This document shows, one piece after another, positions 33,164 to 39,200 of a stretch of 39,200 bases of DNA. The stretch's first letter is position 1. Every line of letters starts with the position of its first letter. The translations under genes were made by a program, and so were the position numbers. The stretch is from Spirochaetaceae bacterium. Its GTDB lineage: Bacteria > Spirochaetota > Spirochaetia > DSM-27196 > SLAA01. Location of the stretch: assembly GCA_003556605.1 (NCBI GenBank), contig PWQX01000203.1, positions 1 through 39,200 of the forward strand. The letters run 5' to 3'. The notes beneath the pieces were generated by a model. The model worked only from the letters and a program-made list of their open reading frames with translations. It did not search any database and had not been told where the DNA came from.

Positions 33164-33700
33164 GTGATGACTGTGGTGCTTTCACAGTTGTCGCCGGCGG
33201 AGATCGGCGCTATGTCACCGGCCGATTTCGAGGTTTTCAAAGCGCGGCTGCGCGCATGCACGCACCGCACCGACGTTGGACAGATGATTCTGGACTCCGA
33301 ACAGTTCGTTCACCGCAAGGTGGTGCTCGAGCGGTCCGGAGTCACGATCGACGAAATCCGCCAAGCGGCACTAATCGGCGGCATCGCCTACAGCGCCGAG
33401 TAGACGATCGAACGTTGCCGCCGGCGCTGTTGGCTGCCGCGATCGCGTTGCGCTATTTCGACGAGCACTATCCGACGTTTTTCGACCGATTGCCCGACGG
33501 CGTCTATGCTCGGCTCGAAAACGACCTCGCCGAGCGGTTGCGGCCGGTTGTCGAAGATGGCGCGCGGGCTAACCTGCTCGGGCGCGTCACGAACAAAGCC
33601 GCAGTGCCGCAGGAGGGCGAGAAAAAATCATTAAAGACCGTTTTCACGGCCGGCTTTGGTTCATCACGACGGGCTCCCCGGCTACGGTTCTTCAGCATTA
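33164..33700 (+). pseudogene. Frameshifted accessory/phage-like gene
   Basis: Frame 2 from 33164 reads FEVFKARLRACTHRTDVGQM and ends at the TAG 33401-33403. Coding-like sequence then continues in frame 1 from the same point (LPPALLAAAIALRYFDEHYP, then YARLENDLAERLRPVVEDG), running to about 33690. One indel near 33400 would rejoin them into a protein of about 175 residues. The family is not recognised. Its position right before a YmfQ-like relic suggests a phage-tail or baseplate neighbour. Confidence 0.4.
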
Positions 33701-33714
33701 AGCAGGGGGGAACT

Positions 33715-34008
33715 ATGGCTGAAATGACAGTTGGACAAGAGCATATCCGCGGGCTGTTACCGCCGGGCCCGATATGGGAGCCGGTAGAGGGCGGAGACTT
33801 CGATAGGTTGCTTCTCGGACTCGGCGAGAACATAGACGACTTCCGGGAGTTCTTGCGGAATCTGGAAATGGCCCGCGACGGCGAAGGGAAACTTACCGAC
33901 ATTGAGCTGGCGCATGTCGACGGGACACGGCGAAGCGAGCTCGTACGGGTGATTCTGCGGTTCACGCCGCGGCATGCATGGGCGGGGCTGCGGATAGCTT
34001 TTGTGTGA
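33715..34008 (+). pseudogene. YmfQ/DUF2313-like phage tail protein, truncated
   Basis: 97 codons from ATG 33715, preceded by AGGGGGG. The N-terminus EHIRGLLPPGPIWEPVEGGD and the following FDRLLLGLGENIDDFREFL match the hallmark LLPPGPxW and helical start of Mu-like YmfQ tail-fibre-assembly proteins. Members normally have about 190 residues; this one ends early after HAWAGLRIAFV. No other tail genes are nearby, so it is a prophage remnant. Confidence 0.55.
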
Positions 34009-34444
34009 TGATCATGCCGCCGGCTGGCCCGGCCGGGCCGAGTCTCTCGTAGCGGGGTGCTCGGTGCTGGCACCGCCGGCGGCTTTTTGCGGGGCGCGCG
34101 CACTGAGACATTAACGGGATCATTTTGATCTCGTTTATCCGGGGCGCAATTCGCGCGGGCGGCGGAGAACCCGACAGAGGAAGAAATACCGGTTCCGGTG
34201 ATACTTCCTCTCCGCGCGTGCAGGGGCGAACCGCTGAAATCCAGAGGTACTTCCCTCCCACCTACCCCGAGAAAATCGCGCACAGGCCCACCTCGCGGGG
34301 GTTCGGCCGGCGGGAGAGCGATCCTTGCTGGCATTCTGTGTCCGGGTACAAATAAAGCCGGACTACCCGCGTTACACGGCCCGCCCGGAGGCAGGAGCTT
34401 GCCGACGGAATAAGCTTTAGGGCATTGTACTCTTCGCGGTCACG
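34009..34444. other. Gene-free stretch with GC-rich inverted repeats
   Basis: No gene. GCCGCCGGC near 34018 and GCCGGCGGC followed by TTTTT near 34075 are complementary and could form a long-range terminator-like stem behind the phage relic. The rest contains dispersed repeat copy A (next entry). Confidence 0.4.
34211..34316 (+). repeat. Dispersed repeat, copy A
   Basis: About 90 bases here (34211-34300) align with 36336-36424 at roughly three-quarters identity, including the nearly shared core of ACCTCGCGGGG preceded by CGCACA. The final 25 bases (34292-34316) match 38067-38091 with one mismatch. No long open frame is conserved between copies with confidence. A proline-rich reading (PPTPRKSRTGPPRG) occurs in both A and B and may be a chance product of the repeat. 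Confidence 0.6.
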
Positions 34445-35158
34445 CTACTTCGATGATTGCTTAACTATGTTCTCGAGCTGCTCAAGCAGATCAGTATGGC
34501 CAGAACTGCTTAAAGGTGACGTAGTGAAAAACACTCGATCTTCTATCGCGGTACGCCCCCTAGTTTCGATTGTAAGCTCTTTATCGCTGAGCGTAACATA
34601 CTGTCTCGATAAGGACTCGGGTGGTTTCAGATATCGTATCGCGAATTTGATACTTCGCGGGAAAATATCGAGCGTGGCGCCGAACGAATGCGTCGACGCT
34701 TCAATCGTGCTCTCGAATCCGTCAAGCGGGCCTTCCTTAAGCAGTTGTGGAAACTCGAAATCAAGCACCGCAATGCATTGGGTCTCCTCGGAATGCAATA
34801 TTGGTTCGTATTCGCGTGAGCCAGGACGGTGATCTATTTTCGCAATAAATTGCCGCAACTCTTCAAAGAACTTCGCCGCATTAACGGAGTCACTGTTGAC
34901 CGTGATTAAGACTCGACGTTCTTCAATTTTCAATTCTTCTATCAAGATCCGAGAATCGTCTATCTGGTACGTACCATTTAGGAAGCGGAGCCCTGGACCC
35001 TGAAGCTGCCAAGCTCGTTCGAGTTCACCTGGTACTGTGAAGTCGTACTTAGCCGCGAGTTGACTGCGGGTTTGGTTGTTTAGAAGTATCGCGTACGGAA
35101 TCTCGTCGGCGGGGAAAACGCGAATTTGCTTTACCCTCAAGTCGCGAATCTTCGGCAT
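34445..35158 (-). CDS. Unknown protein, third gene of a hicA-hicB cassette
   Basis: 237 residues from ATG 35158 (MPKIRDLRVKQIR), 4 bases after the hicB stop; longer in-frame starts would lie inside hicB. It is soluble, with no signal peptide or membrane helix. Segments such as LLNNQTRSQLAAKYDFTVPG and ILIEELKIEERRVLITVNSD suggest an alpha/beta protein. The C-terminal half contains FESTIEASTHSFGATLDIFP. I do not recognise a family. The lower GC of this gene and its two upstream partners sets them apart from the core genes, pointing to acquisition together. Confidence 0.65.
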   Translation of the reverse strand: MPKIRDLRVKQIRVFPADEIPYAILLNNQTRSQLAAKYDFTVPGELERAWQLQGPGLRFLNGTYQIDDSRILIEELKIEERRVLITVNSDSVNAAKFFEELRQFIAKIDHRPGSREYEPILHSEETQCIAVLDFEFPQLLKEGPLDGFESTIEASTHSFGATLDIFPRSIKFAIRYLKPPESLSRQYVTLSDKELTIETRGRTAIEDRVFFTTSPLSSSGHTDLLEQLENIVKQSSK

Positions 35159-35162
35159 ATTA

Positions 35163-35765
35163 TCAAGCCTCCACTCTTTCCGGCTCATAAGATTGGATGG
35201 CAAGTCGATCAGCGTTTTCGGATTGGTCGGTTTTCCATTCGTCCAGGTTATACACGTTGGTATCAGCCCCAAGGTTCTCGTAGTCCGAACGAACAGAAGT
35301 CGACAGCGTTTCAACCGCGGAAAGAAATCGAAGGACCGGTCGAATCTGCATGTTTGTCAAGAATACAAGCCGTTCCGTATTTCGAAGCTCCTGCCTTATT
35401 TGGCGCAGCATTTGGCCGACAAGAGGAGGATACCCGCTTTCTAGCCGAGTAGTGATGTATTGATTAAGCGACACACCTTGCTCTTGTGCTTCATAGGCGA
35501 GTCGCCGATGCGTCTCTGGCGGAATCCGTAACGACAAATGCCCCGAGTACTTACGGCCGGATAGGGGCTTCGGAATCGGCTCTTCATCTTCGTGCAAGAT
35601 CTCCAGGGAGTCCGAAACCGTTTCCCGGATCGCGCCAAGGGCTTCCTCCATCGTATCTCCAAATGAACTAAGGAGAGGAAACTCGAGGCACGTACCCACA
35701 TAAGCCTGGTCCTCTTCCGACCAGTTAACTCGGTAGGTGTAATTCTCCGCGATCTCGCTATTCAC
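35163..35765 (-). CDS. hicB: HicB-family antitoxin with long C-terminal extension
   Basis: 200 residues. Residues about 8-60 are the partial RNase-H-like HicB domain (YTYRVNWSEEDQAYVGTCLE, then GDTMEEALGAIRETV). Residues about 68-108 form a ribbon-helix-helix DNA-binding domain (LSLRIPPETHRRLAYEAQEQ). About 95 more residues follow, helical and acidic, which usual HicB proteins of 110-150 residues lack. It overlaps hicA by eight bases, the normal toxin-first order. It should neutralise HicA and autoregulate the cassette. Confidence 0.88.
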   Translation of the reverse strand: MNSEIAENYTYRVNWSEEDQAYVGTCLEFPLLSSFGDTMEEALGAIRETVSDSLEILHEDEEPIPKPLSGRKYSGHLSLRIPPETHRRLAYEAQEQGVSLNQYITTRLESGYPPLVGQMLRQIRQELRNTERLVFLTNMQIRPVLRFLSAVETLSTSVRSDYENLGADTNVYNLDEWKTDQSENADRLAIQSYEPERVEA

Positions 35766-36021
35766 TATCTTGTCCCCGCTTCATATTTATTGCTCGTGTT
35801 ACCTGCTCAATTTGGTACGGCTTCGCGTCGCCATTCTTATCGGCCTGGATATTGACGGTGCCAAACCCTGTTATCTCAATCCCGGTCTTAAAAATGTGCT
35901 CATGCTTACCTTTTGACTTGCGAGGCTTGCCGAATTCCCGCACACACACCTTATACAGTTCATCGAACTTGAGGTTATGGCGCTTGGAAAGGATTTCGAG
36001 GCTGTCTTTTGCAATTACGAA
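35758..36021 (-). CDS. hicA: HicA-like toxin, start codon unclear (possibly 5'-broken)
   Basis: The HicA double-stranded-RNA-binding-like core is visible: SLEILSKRHNLKFDELYKVC, then GKPRKSKGKHEHIF with the catalytic-type His in KHEHIF, and VNIQADKNGDAKPYQIEQV. The frame is open from the TGA at 36022-36024 but contains no ATG. Only an ATT (36015) or a late GTG (35949, MCVREFGK) could start it. The latter would remove the first helix. GGGAGGGAG and ATGATG lie just upstream in a different frame, so a small indel between about 36012 and 36030 may have broken the gene. Toxicity is therefore uncertain. Confidence 0.65.
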   Translation of the reverse strand, partial: FVIAKDSLEILSKRHNLKFDELYKVCVREFGKPRKSKGKHEHIFKTGIEITGFGTVNIQADKNGDAKPYQIEQVTRAINMKRGQDSE

Positions 36022-36702
36022 TCAACAGCATCATAACGGAAAACTCCCTCCCTGTCACCTGAGGCAATGGTATCACTACTGTCACCACAATTCAACCGAA
36101 TTATCGGCTATCGAGAGCCTTCTTTAACCACGCCCGAGAACCACGATGCGCGTAAGCACACATGGCGAACAGACAGGGGTTAATCGACGAGCGAAACGGC
36201 TTGAGATGTGAAGACCCCTTCTCGAGCAAAAATGGAGCTTGGCGGTCGGAAGGCAAGTGCCACGGCATGAGTGCATGAGTTACATGCAGCGGTCGAAGGC
36301 GTTCCGGGATCATGCGCTTGCGGGCAGGCTATAGGCTCCCCGCGCGGCCCGAAACCGCCGAAACGTACAGGTATCCAAACACCACCGACCCCGAAAATGT
36401 CGCACACAGGGCCACCTCGCGGGGCAAATCTGGCGCGCGACCACCCGCGAGGAGCAAATCGGCAACCGCGGTATGAGCGGCGAAACCGTTGCGACCACCC
36501 GAAACAAACATGACTTAGGTGCCGAATGGACGCAGTCGGCAGCGCGTGTTACCCTGATAAGCTCTTGCTACCGCACAAATGAGACGCGATGAAGGTGGCG
36601 TGCTGAGCGTGCGTATGAGCTCAGAAACAGGTCACAACCATGGTCTTCGTTTACCGCACGACCAATGCGGTTTACACTATACCTATTAAGGAGGTAAGAG
36701 AG
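36022..36702. other. Region between hicA and the SAP-domain gene
   Basis: No intact gene is supported. It contains dispersed repeat copy B, and short direct repeats (GCGACCACCCG near 36437 and 36490). Near 36670 the sequence TTTACACTATACCTATTAAGG leads into the ribosome site of the next gene and may be part of its promoter. Confidence 0.4.
36336..36424 (+). repeat. Dispersed repeat, copy B
   Basis: Aligns with 34211-34300 over its whole length with small indels. Both end in CCACCTCGCGGGG. It lacks the 25-base extension shared by copies A and C. Both copies sit within 2.2 kb of each other and flank the hicAB cassette in the same orientation. Confidence 0.6.
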
Positions 36703-37218
36703 ATGGGCCTGTTTAGAAAGAAGAGTACTGATGGATCGAAAACAACACCAAAGGGCGCTCACACCGATTGGACGGCCTCACCCGCGCATCTCTCGCTGTT
36801 GAGCAAGTTTCTGAATAGCGAAGCTGCGGAGAGATTTGATAATGATGATAGGTGGGCTGCTGTACTTCATGAACACCCCGCGGATGCTATTCGAGGGTTT
36901 CGCGAAGACGGAGCCTTGGAAGCAGCAGACCTTGATGAAGTCATAGATCGGGTGTTTAAGGCGGGCGACCTCAAGACGATGCTCAAGGAACGTGGACTCA
37001 AGATATCAGGTCCAAAGAATGAGCTTATTCAGCGACTGATTGAGAACGATCCGGCAGGGATGAAAACCGCAACAAAGAACTCGGTTGTATATCGATGTTC
37101 AGAGAAAGGGGGCGCAGCTTGCTGGTCGCTTATCGTGAGTGCCGCCGATCTTCTCGCCGAGCATGGTACGCTGTCGCGGGAGTGGCTGTACGCACGTTTG
37201 TTTAGGATTGACAGGTAG
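36703..37218 (+). CDS. SAP-domain protein
   Basis: 171 residues from ATG 36703, with a strong AAGGAGGT 7-14 bases upstream; an earlier in-frame ATG lies before this site and is not used. Residues about 90-120 form a SAP-type helix-extension-helix (LKTMLKERGLKISGPKNELI), a DNA/RNA-binding module. Upstream is an acidic helical region (RWAAVLHEHPADAIRGF). The C-terminus YRCSEKGGAACWSLIVSAAD resembles a small ribbon or may be a shifted frame. SAP-domain proteins of this size are common on phages and plasmids. Function unknown. Confidence 0.7.
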   Translation: MGLFRKKSTDGSKTTPKGAHTDWTASPAHLSLLSKFLNSEAAERFDNDDRWAAVLHEHPADAIRGFREDGALEAADLDEVIDRVFKAGDLKTMLKERGLKISGPKNELIQRLIENDPAGMKTATKNSVVYRCSEKGGAACWSLIVSAADLLAEHGTLSREWLYARLFRIDR

Positions 37219-37279
37219 AACGAAGGTGGCCGACAGAAACTATCCCGCCAACGATCCGATGCGACGCCTAGATCCGCAA

Positions 37280-37786
37280 TTAGGCACCCTCATCTAAAGT
37301 CAGAGACTCAGATTGTCTCGGTAGCGCTAATGCCAGAATGTGCAGCACCCGCCTTCTGATACCCACGGCAGTCATAAAACTTGCGTTGTCTTGTTCCAAA
37401 CTATCGTAGAGGTCTCCTCTCTCATCGATGAACAGGCGAAAGCCGGTGTCAATATAATACCTGTCCGTTTCACGGCCTTGTGTGAGCGCCTCCGGCACAG
37501 ATTCCTCTCGCAGAACATACCCAACTGAACGATAGACCCACTCAGGCTCGACGCAAACGAACTCGAAGCAGATCTGGTAGGCTGACCACGGCGTCTGTAT
37601 CTTAAGCTGTTGATTCTCTCTTTCGGTGTGCCAGTGGTTCTCGTTGCCTTCCTGCAGCGCTATCTCGATGCGACCGATGATGTCTCTCGAGTGCTCCAGG
37701 TGTTTTCTGAATGCGCGATCGAGGAGTTCCTACAACGGCTTTTGATGCGGTCCAACGGTCTGATGTACATTCCAGTCGAACTTCAT
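37280..37786 (-). pseudogene. Gene interrupted by a single in-frame amber codon
   Basis: Minus strand, ATG 37786 preceded by GAGGTGG at suitable distance, reading MKFDWNVHQTVGPHQKPL, then TAG at 37732-37730. The same frame continues without interruption for about 150 codons (ELLDRAFRKHLEHSRDIIGR, FEFVCVEPEWVYRSVGYVL, RRVLHILALALPRQSES) to TAA at 37280-37282. Codon use and amino-acid pattern are coding-like throughout. No family is recognised. Either a recent nonsense mutation or recoding of TAG. Confidence 0.55.
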
Positions 37787-38160
37787 AGCTTTACCACCTC
37801 CGTCCGATCAGTATCGCAAGGCCCCACGGCGATTGACAAGTGCTGGACAACTGGGTTGTGCTACCTTGTCCAGTTTGTCGGCTTTTATGCGAATGCGGAG
37901 CACATAATCGTCCACCGTTAAGCCGTGCTGCGACGGCTGCGCGCTGAGACGTTTCCCGATGCAACCGAGATGACACTCAATGAGGCGATCCGGGCGGTGA
38001 CAGCGGCGCGGCGGCGAATACTGAATCTATGAGGTGTGTGTGATGAAGGACCTCCCGCCGGAGGGGCTCGCGAGGGTTCGGCCGGCGGGAGTTTGGGAGG
38101 GGGGGGATGGTGATGCGATTCGCGGAACGAGGGATACTACGGACGGCTTCGATTCTCCGT
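37787..38160. other. Region with a coding scrap and repeat copy C
   Basis: A plus-strand scrap 37922-38032 reads AVLRRLRAETFPDATEMTLN and continues to RRRILNL before TGA, like a transposase or regulator C-terminus but too short to assign. GC-rich hairpin and repeat copy C follow. No intact gene. Confidence 0.35.
38052..38091 (+). repeat. GC-rich inverted repeat containing dispersed repeat copy C
   Basis: CTCCCGCCGG (38052-38061) and CCGGCGGGAG (38082-38091) form a perfect 10-base stem. The 25 bases 38067-38091 match 34292-34316 with one difference. In copy A the left arm of the stem is absent. Confidence 0.55.
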
Positions 38161-38182
38161 GTACACGATTTGTACACGATTT
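38161..38182 (+). repeat. Tandem 11-base direct repeat
   Basis: GTACACGATTT occurs twice without a gap (38161-38171, 38172-38182), just beyond the tRNA-Pro terminator. Confidence 0.7.
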
Positions 38183-38196
38183 GGCCTATCAAAGCA

Positions 38197-38218
38197 AAAC
38201 CCGCCGAATGGCGGGTTT
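38197..38218 (-). terminator. Intrinsic terminator behind the tRNA-Pro array
   Basis: Perfect 9-base stem AAACCCGCC/GGCGGGTTT with a four-base loop; in the minus direction it is followed by TGCTTTGAT. This fits the end of a transcript coming from the tRNA-derived array at 38248-38419. Confidence 0.7.
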
Positions 38219-38247
38219 CTAACTCATTGCTATTAAGCAATTTACAG

Positions 38248-38391
38248 TCGGGCTGGGCGGACTGCGCCGCGCGCAGCCCGCGGACTCCAATGGCTTTACC
38301 CGTAAAGCAGACTCGGGCTGGGCGGACTGCGCCGCGCGCAGCCCGCGGACTCCAATGGCTTTACCCGTAAAGCAGACTCGGGCTGGGCGGA
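38248..38391 (-). repeat. 65-bp tandem repeat, two full units plus 14 bases, each with an internally deleted tRNA-Pro
   Basis: Units 38248-38312 and 38313-38377 are identical, and 38378-38391 begins a third that is continuous with the tRNA-Pro 3' half. On the minus strand each unit carries CGGGCTG (the 5' acceptor strand), CGCGCGGCGCAG (D-arm-like), TCCGCC (end of the T-arm) and CAGCCCGA (3' acceptor strand plus discriminator). The result is a 33-base acceptor-stem hairpin with the body removed (38248-38280 and 38313-38345). Each unit also holds a palindrome CTTTAC-CC-GTAAAG (38294-38307, 38359-38372). Confidence 0.85.
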
Positions 38392-38419
38392 TTTGAACCG
38401 CCGACCTCTCGGTCCCGAA
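38378..38419 (-). tRNA. 3' half of tRNA-Pro (CGG anticodon), 5' half disrupted
   Basis: On the minus strand: anticodon loop TTCGGGA (38419-38413, anticodon CGG), stem strand CCGAG, variable AGGTC, T-arm GGCGG-TTCAAAT-CCGCC (38402-38386), acceptor strand CAGCCCG and discriminator A (38378). No matching 5' half with CGGGCTG and a D-arm stands upstream. The CTCGG that should adjoin the loop is separated from it by seven extra bases (38420-38426). It is a remnant, likely a recombination/attachment site, not a working tRNA. Confidence 0.75.
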
Positions 38420-38756
38420 AGGCATGCCGAGGTCCGGAATCGATTCTGTGCTCCGATCGTGAGAGAACGGGGCCGGAAGCAACCTCAGCTCTCTGCCCCA
38501 AGTTGATCACTAAGGCAAGCACATCCGAGAGGGCGAGCATCGCATAGTGTCCTGCGGTCCGGACGAGAGCGTTATTAAAGAGGAGGAGTTTCAGATGCTC
38601 GCGGTCTTCGAAGACGTTCGTAGCGTATCCGTCACATGCCGAACTTGATTTCGAACTCGAGCAGCCAGGGGTCACATCAGCTAGCCTTTTTTGAAAATAG
38701 TGCTTGCCCTGAAAATGATTACACATCGTAGCTTCTCCTCATAGGAGGAGGATGCT
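38420..38756. other. Region upstream of the tRNA-Pro remnant
   Basis: No supported gene. A minus-strand frame (about 38700-38500) reads YATNVFEDREHLKLLLFNNA and then TAGHYAMLALSDVLALVINL, which is coding-like but runs into the tRNA remnant; possibly the fragment of a lost gene. AGGAGGAGG at the right end is the ribosome site of the next small ORF. Confidence 0.35.
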
Positions 38757-38894
38757 ATGCGTGAATGGATAACCTTGGCAGAGATCGTACAGGATGCGAT
38801 CGCTGGCGAACTCGACGACCGCAGAGCGCGATTAGGGCAGCGCCTTCGAACTGACTTTCGCGCTGTTCTTCAGGTACTCGACGTATCCCGATAG
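38757..38894 (+). CDS. Small protein, 45 residues
   Basis: ATG at 38757 after AGGAGGAGG (six bases away). It reads MREWITLAEIVQDAIAGELD and continues with an Arg-rich amphipathic helix, ending VLQVLDVSR before TAG. The strong ribosome site supports translation. It may be a complete small protein or the N-terminus of a decayed DNA-binding protein. Confidence 0.45.
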   Translation: MREWITLAEIVQDAIAGELDDRRARLGQRLRTDFRAVLQVLDVSR

Positions 38895-39200
38895 ATCGCT
38901 CGGCATACTGTTCTCCATAGTGGGCTGTCACTACTTGTTAACCGAGGTTCGCGTCGTAGCGCTTCGCCTCCTTCGCGCATCAGCTCCGGCAGCCGAGCTG
39001 TGCACAAATCCACACTGTCCACAAAGAGAGAGAAAAAGAAGCAAAAAGAGAGAGAAAGGACTACGACCACTGAGTTAGAATTCTATTCTGAGGCACGCTT
39101 ACCTTCGGTTAGATTTTATTCTGAGGCACTACGGGGTCATCATATTCCCCACAGATTATAGAACAGCGCTTAGTAGACCATGGCGTAGGTCCATTTCACC
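38895..39200. other. Terminal non-coding stretch with purine tract and direct repeats
   Basis: No gene seen. 39023-39060 is an almost pure purine tract on the plus strand (AAAGAGAGAG repeated). Confidence 0.5.
39074..39129 (+). repeat. Imperfect 22-23 base direct repeats
   Basis: 39074-39096 and 39108-39129 share GTTAGA, an AT-rich centre and ATTCTGAGGCAC, with a 34-base period. They could be operator sites or the border of an insertion element lying beyond the window. Confidence 0.5.

Noticed and set aside
37730-37732. Pyrrolysine or selenocysteine-type recoding at the TAG
   Set aside because: No pyl genes or insertion-element structure visible in this window; nonsense mutation remains the simpler reading.
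38248-38391. CRISPR-like direct repeats
   Set aside because: Only two adjacent identical units with no unique spacers and no cas genes; content is tRNA-derived.
38361-38726. Minus-strand frame ending in EVGGSNPPSPSLLYG
   Set aside because: Its tail is simply the translated tRNA 3' end, a well-known annotation artefact.

Overview
The window looks like a chromosome segment of a GC-rich, Gram-negative-type bacterium, most plausibly a spirochaete. The support is indirect: a LepA of spirochaete-like wording, a DUF115/MAF-type protein, many lipoproteins and outer-membrane-type proteins, and a HAMP adenylate cyclase heading an envelope operon. Taxonomy is an inference. Conserved genes are intact, but the spaces between them hold gene relics, frame breaks and possible deletion junctions. 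This suggests either an eroding genome (host-associated or recently bottlenecked) or local assembly joins.

Layout. Positions 1-9116 hold housekeeping and envelope-quality genes: the 3' part of an HtrA-like protease, lepA, then a convergent pair (DUF115 protein and a membrane-anchored SurA/PpiD-like foldase sharing a GTGA overlap), a decayed penicillin acylase, and a URO-D-family methyltransferase-like gene. A gene-poor stretch follows (9117-10201), then an inner-membrane-anchored protein of unknown role.

Positions 11757-18694 form one minus-strand arsenic-type operon: arsR, arsD, arsA (double ATPase), an FmdB-type zinc ribbon, an ArsD/thioredoxin-like protein, two YlbF-family proteins, a CoaC-like flavoprotein, an M29 aminopeptidase and arsM. 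A perfect inverted repeat next to the arsR start is the likely operator. No ArsB or Acr3 pump gene is present. Three of the added small proteins end in cysteine tails (GCC, GGCC-like, AAAC), which makes this the best candidate for an undescribed variant of metalloid handling. The flavoprotein/aminopeptidase boundary looks like a deletion junction at a G8 run.

Positions 19143-28187 are envelope genes: a large coiled-coil membrane protein, a four-gene overlapping operon (adenylate cyclase plus three exported proteins), an OmpW/OprF-like small barrel protein and a divergent lipoprotein. Positions 28907-32679 encode a FecCD/BtuCD-class ABC importer. It has two odd proteins: an ATPase fused to a THEP1-like NTPase, and a binding protein with a ModA-like prefix.

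From about 32700 to the end the DNA is accessory: phage-tail and other relics, a hicA-hicB-orfX cassette of lower GC, a SAP-domain protein, a gene broken by one in-frame amber codon, three copies of a dispersed repeat, and a tRNA-Pro locus reduced to a 3' half followed by two 65-bp repeats. Each repeat contains a miniature, internally deleted tRNA-Pro.
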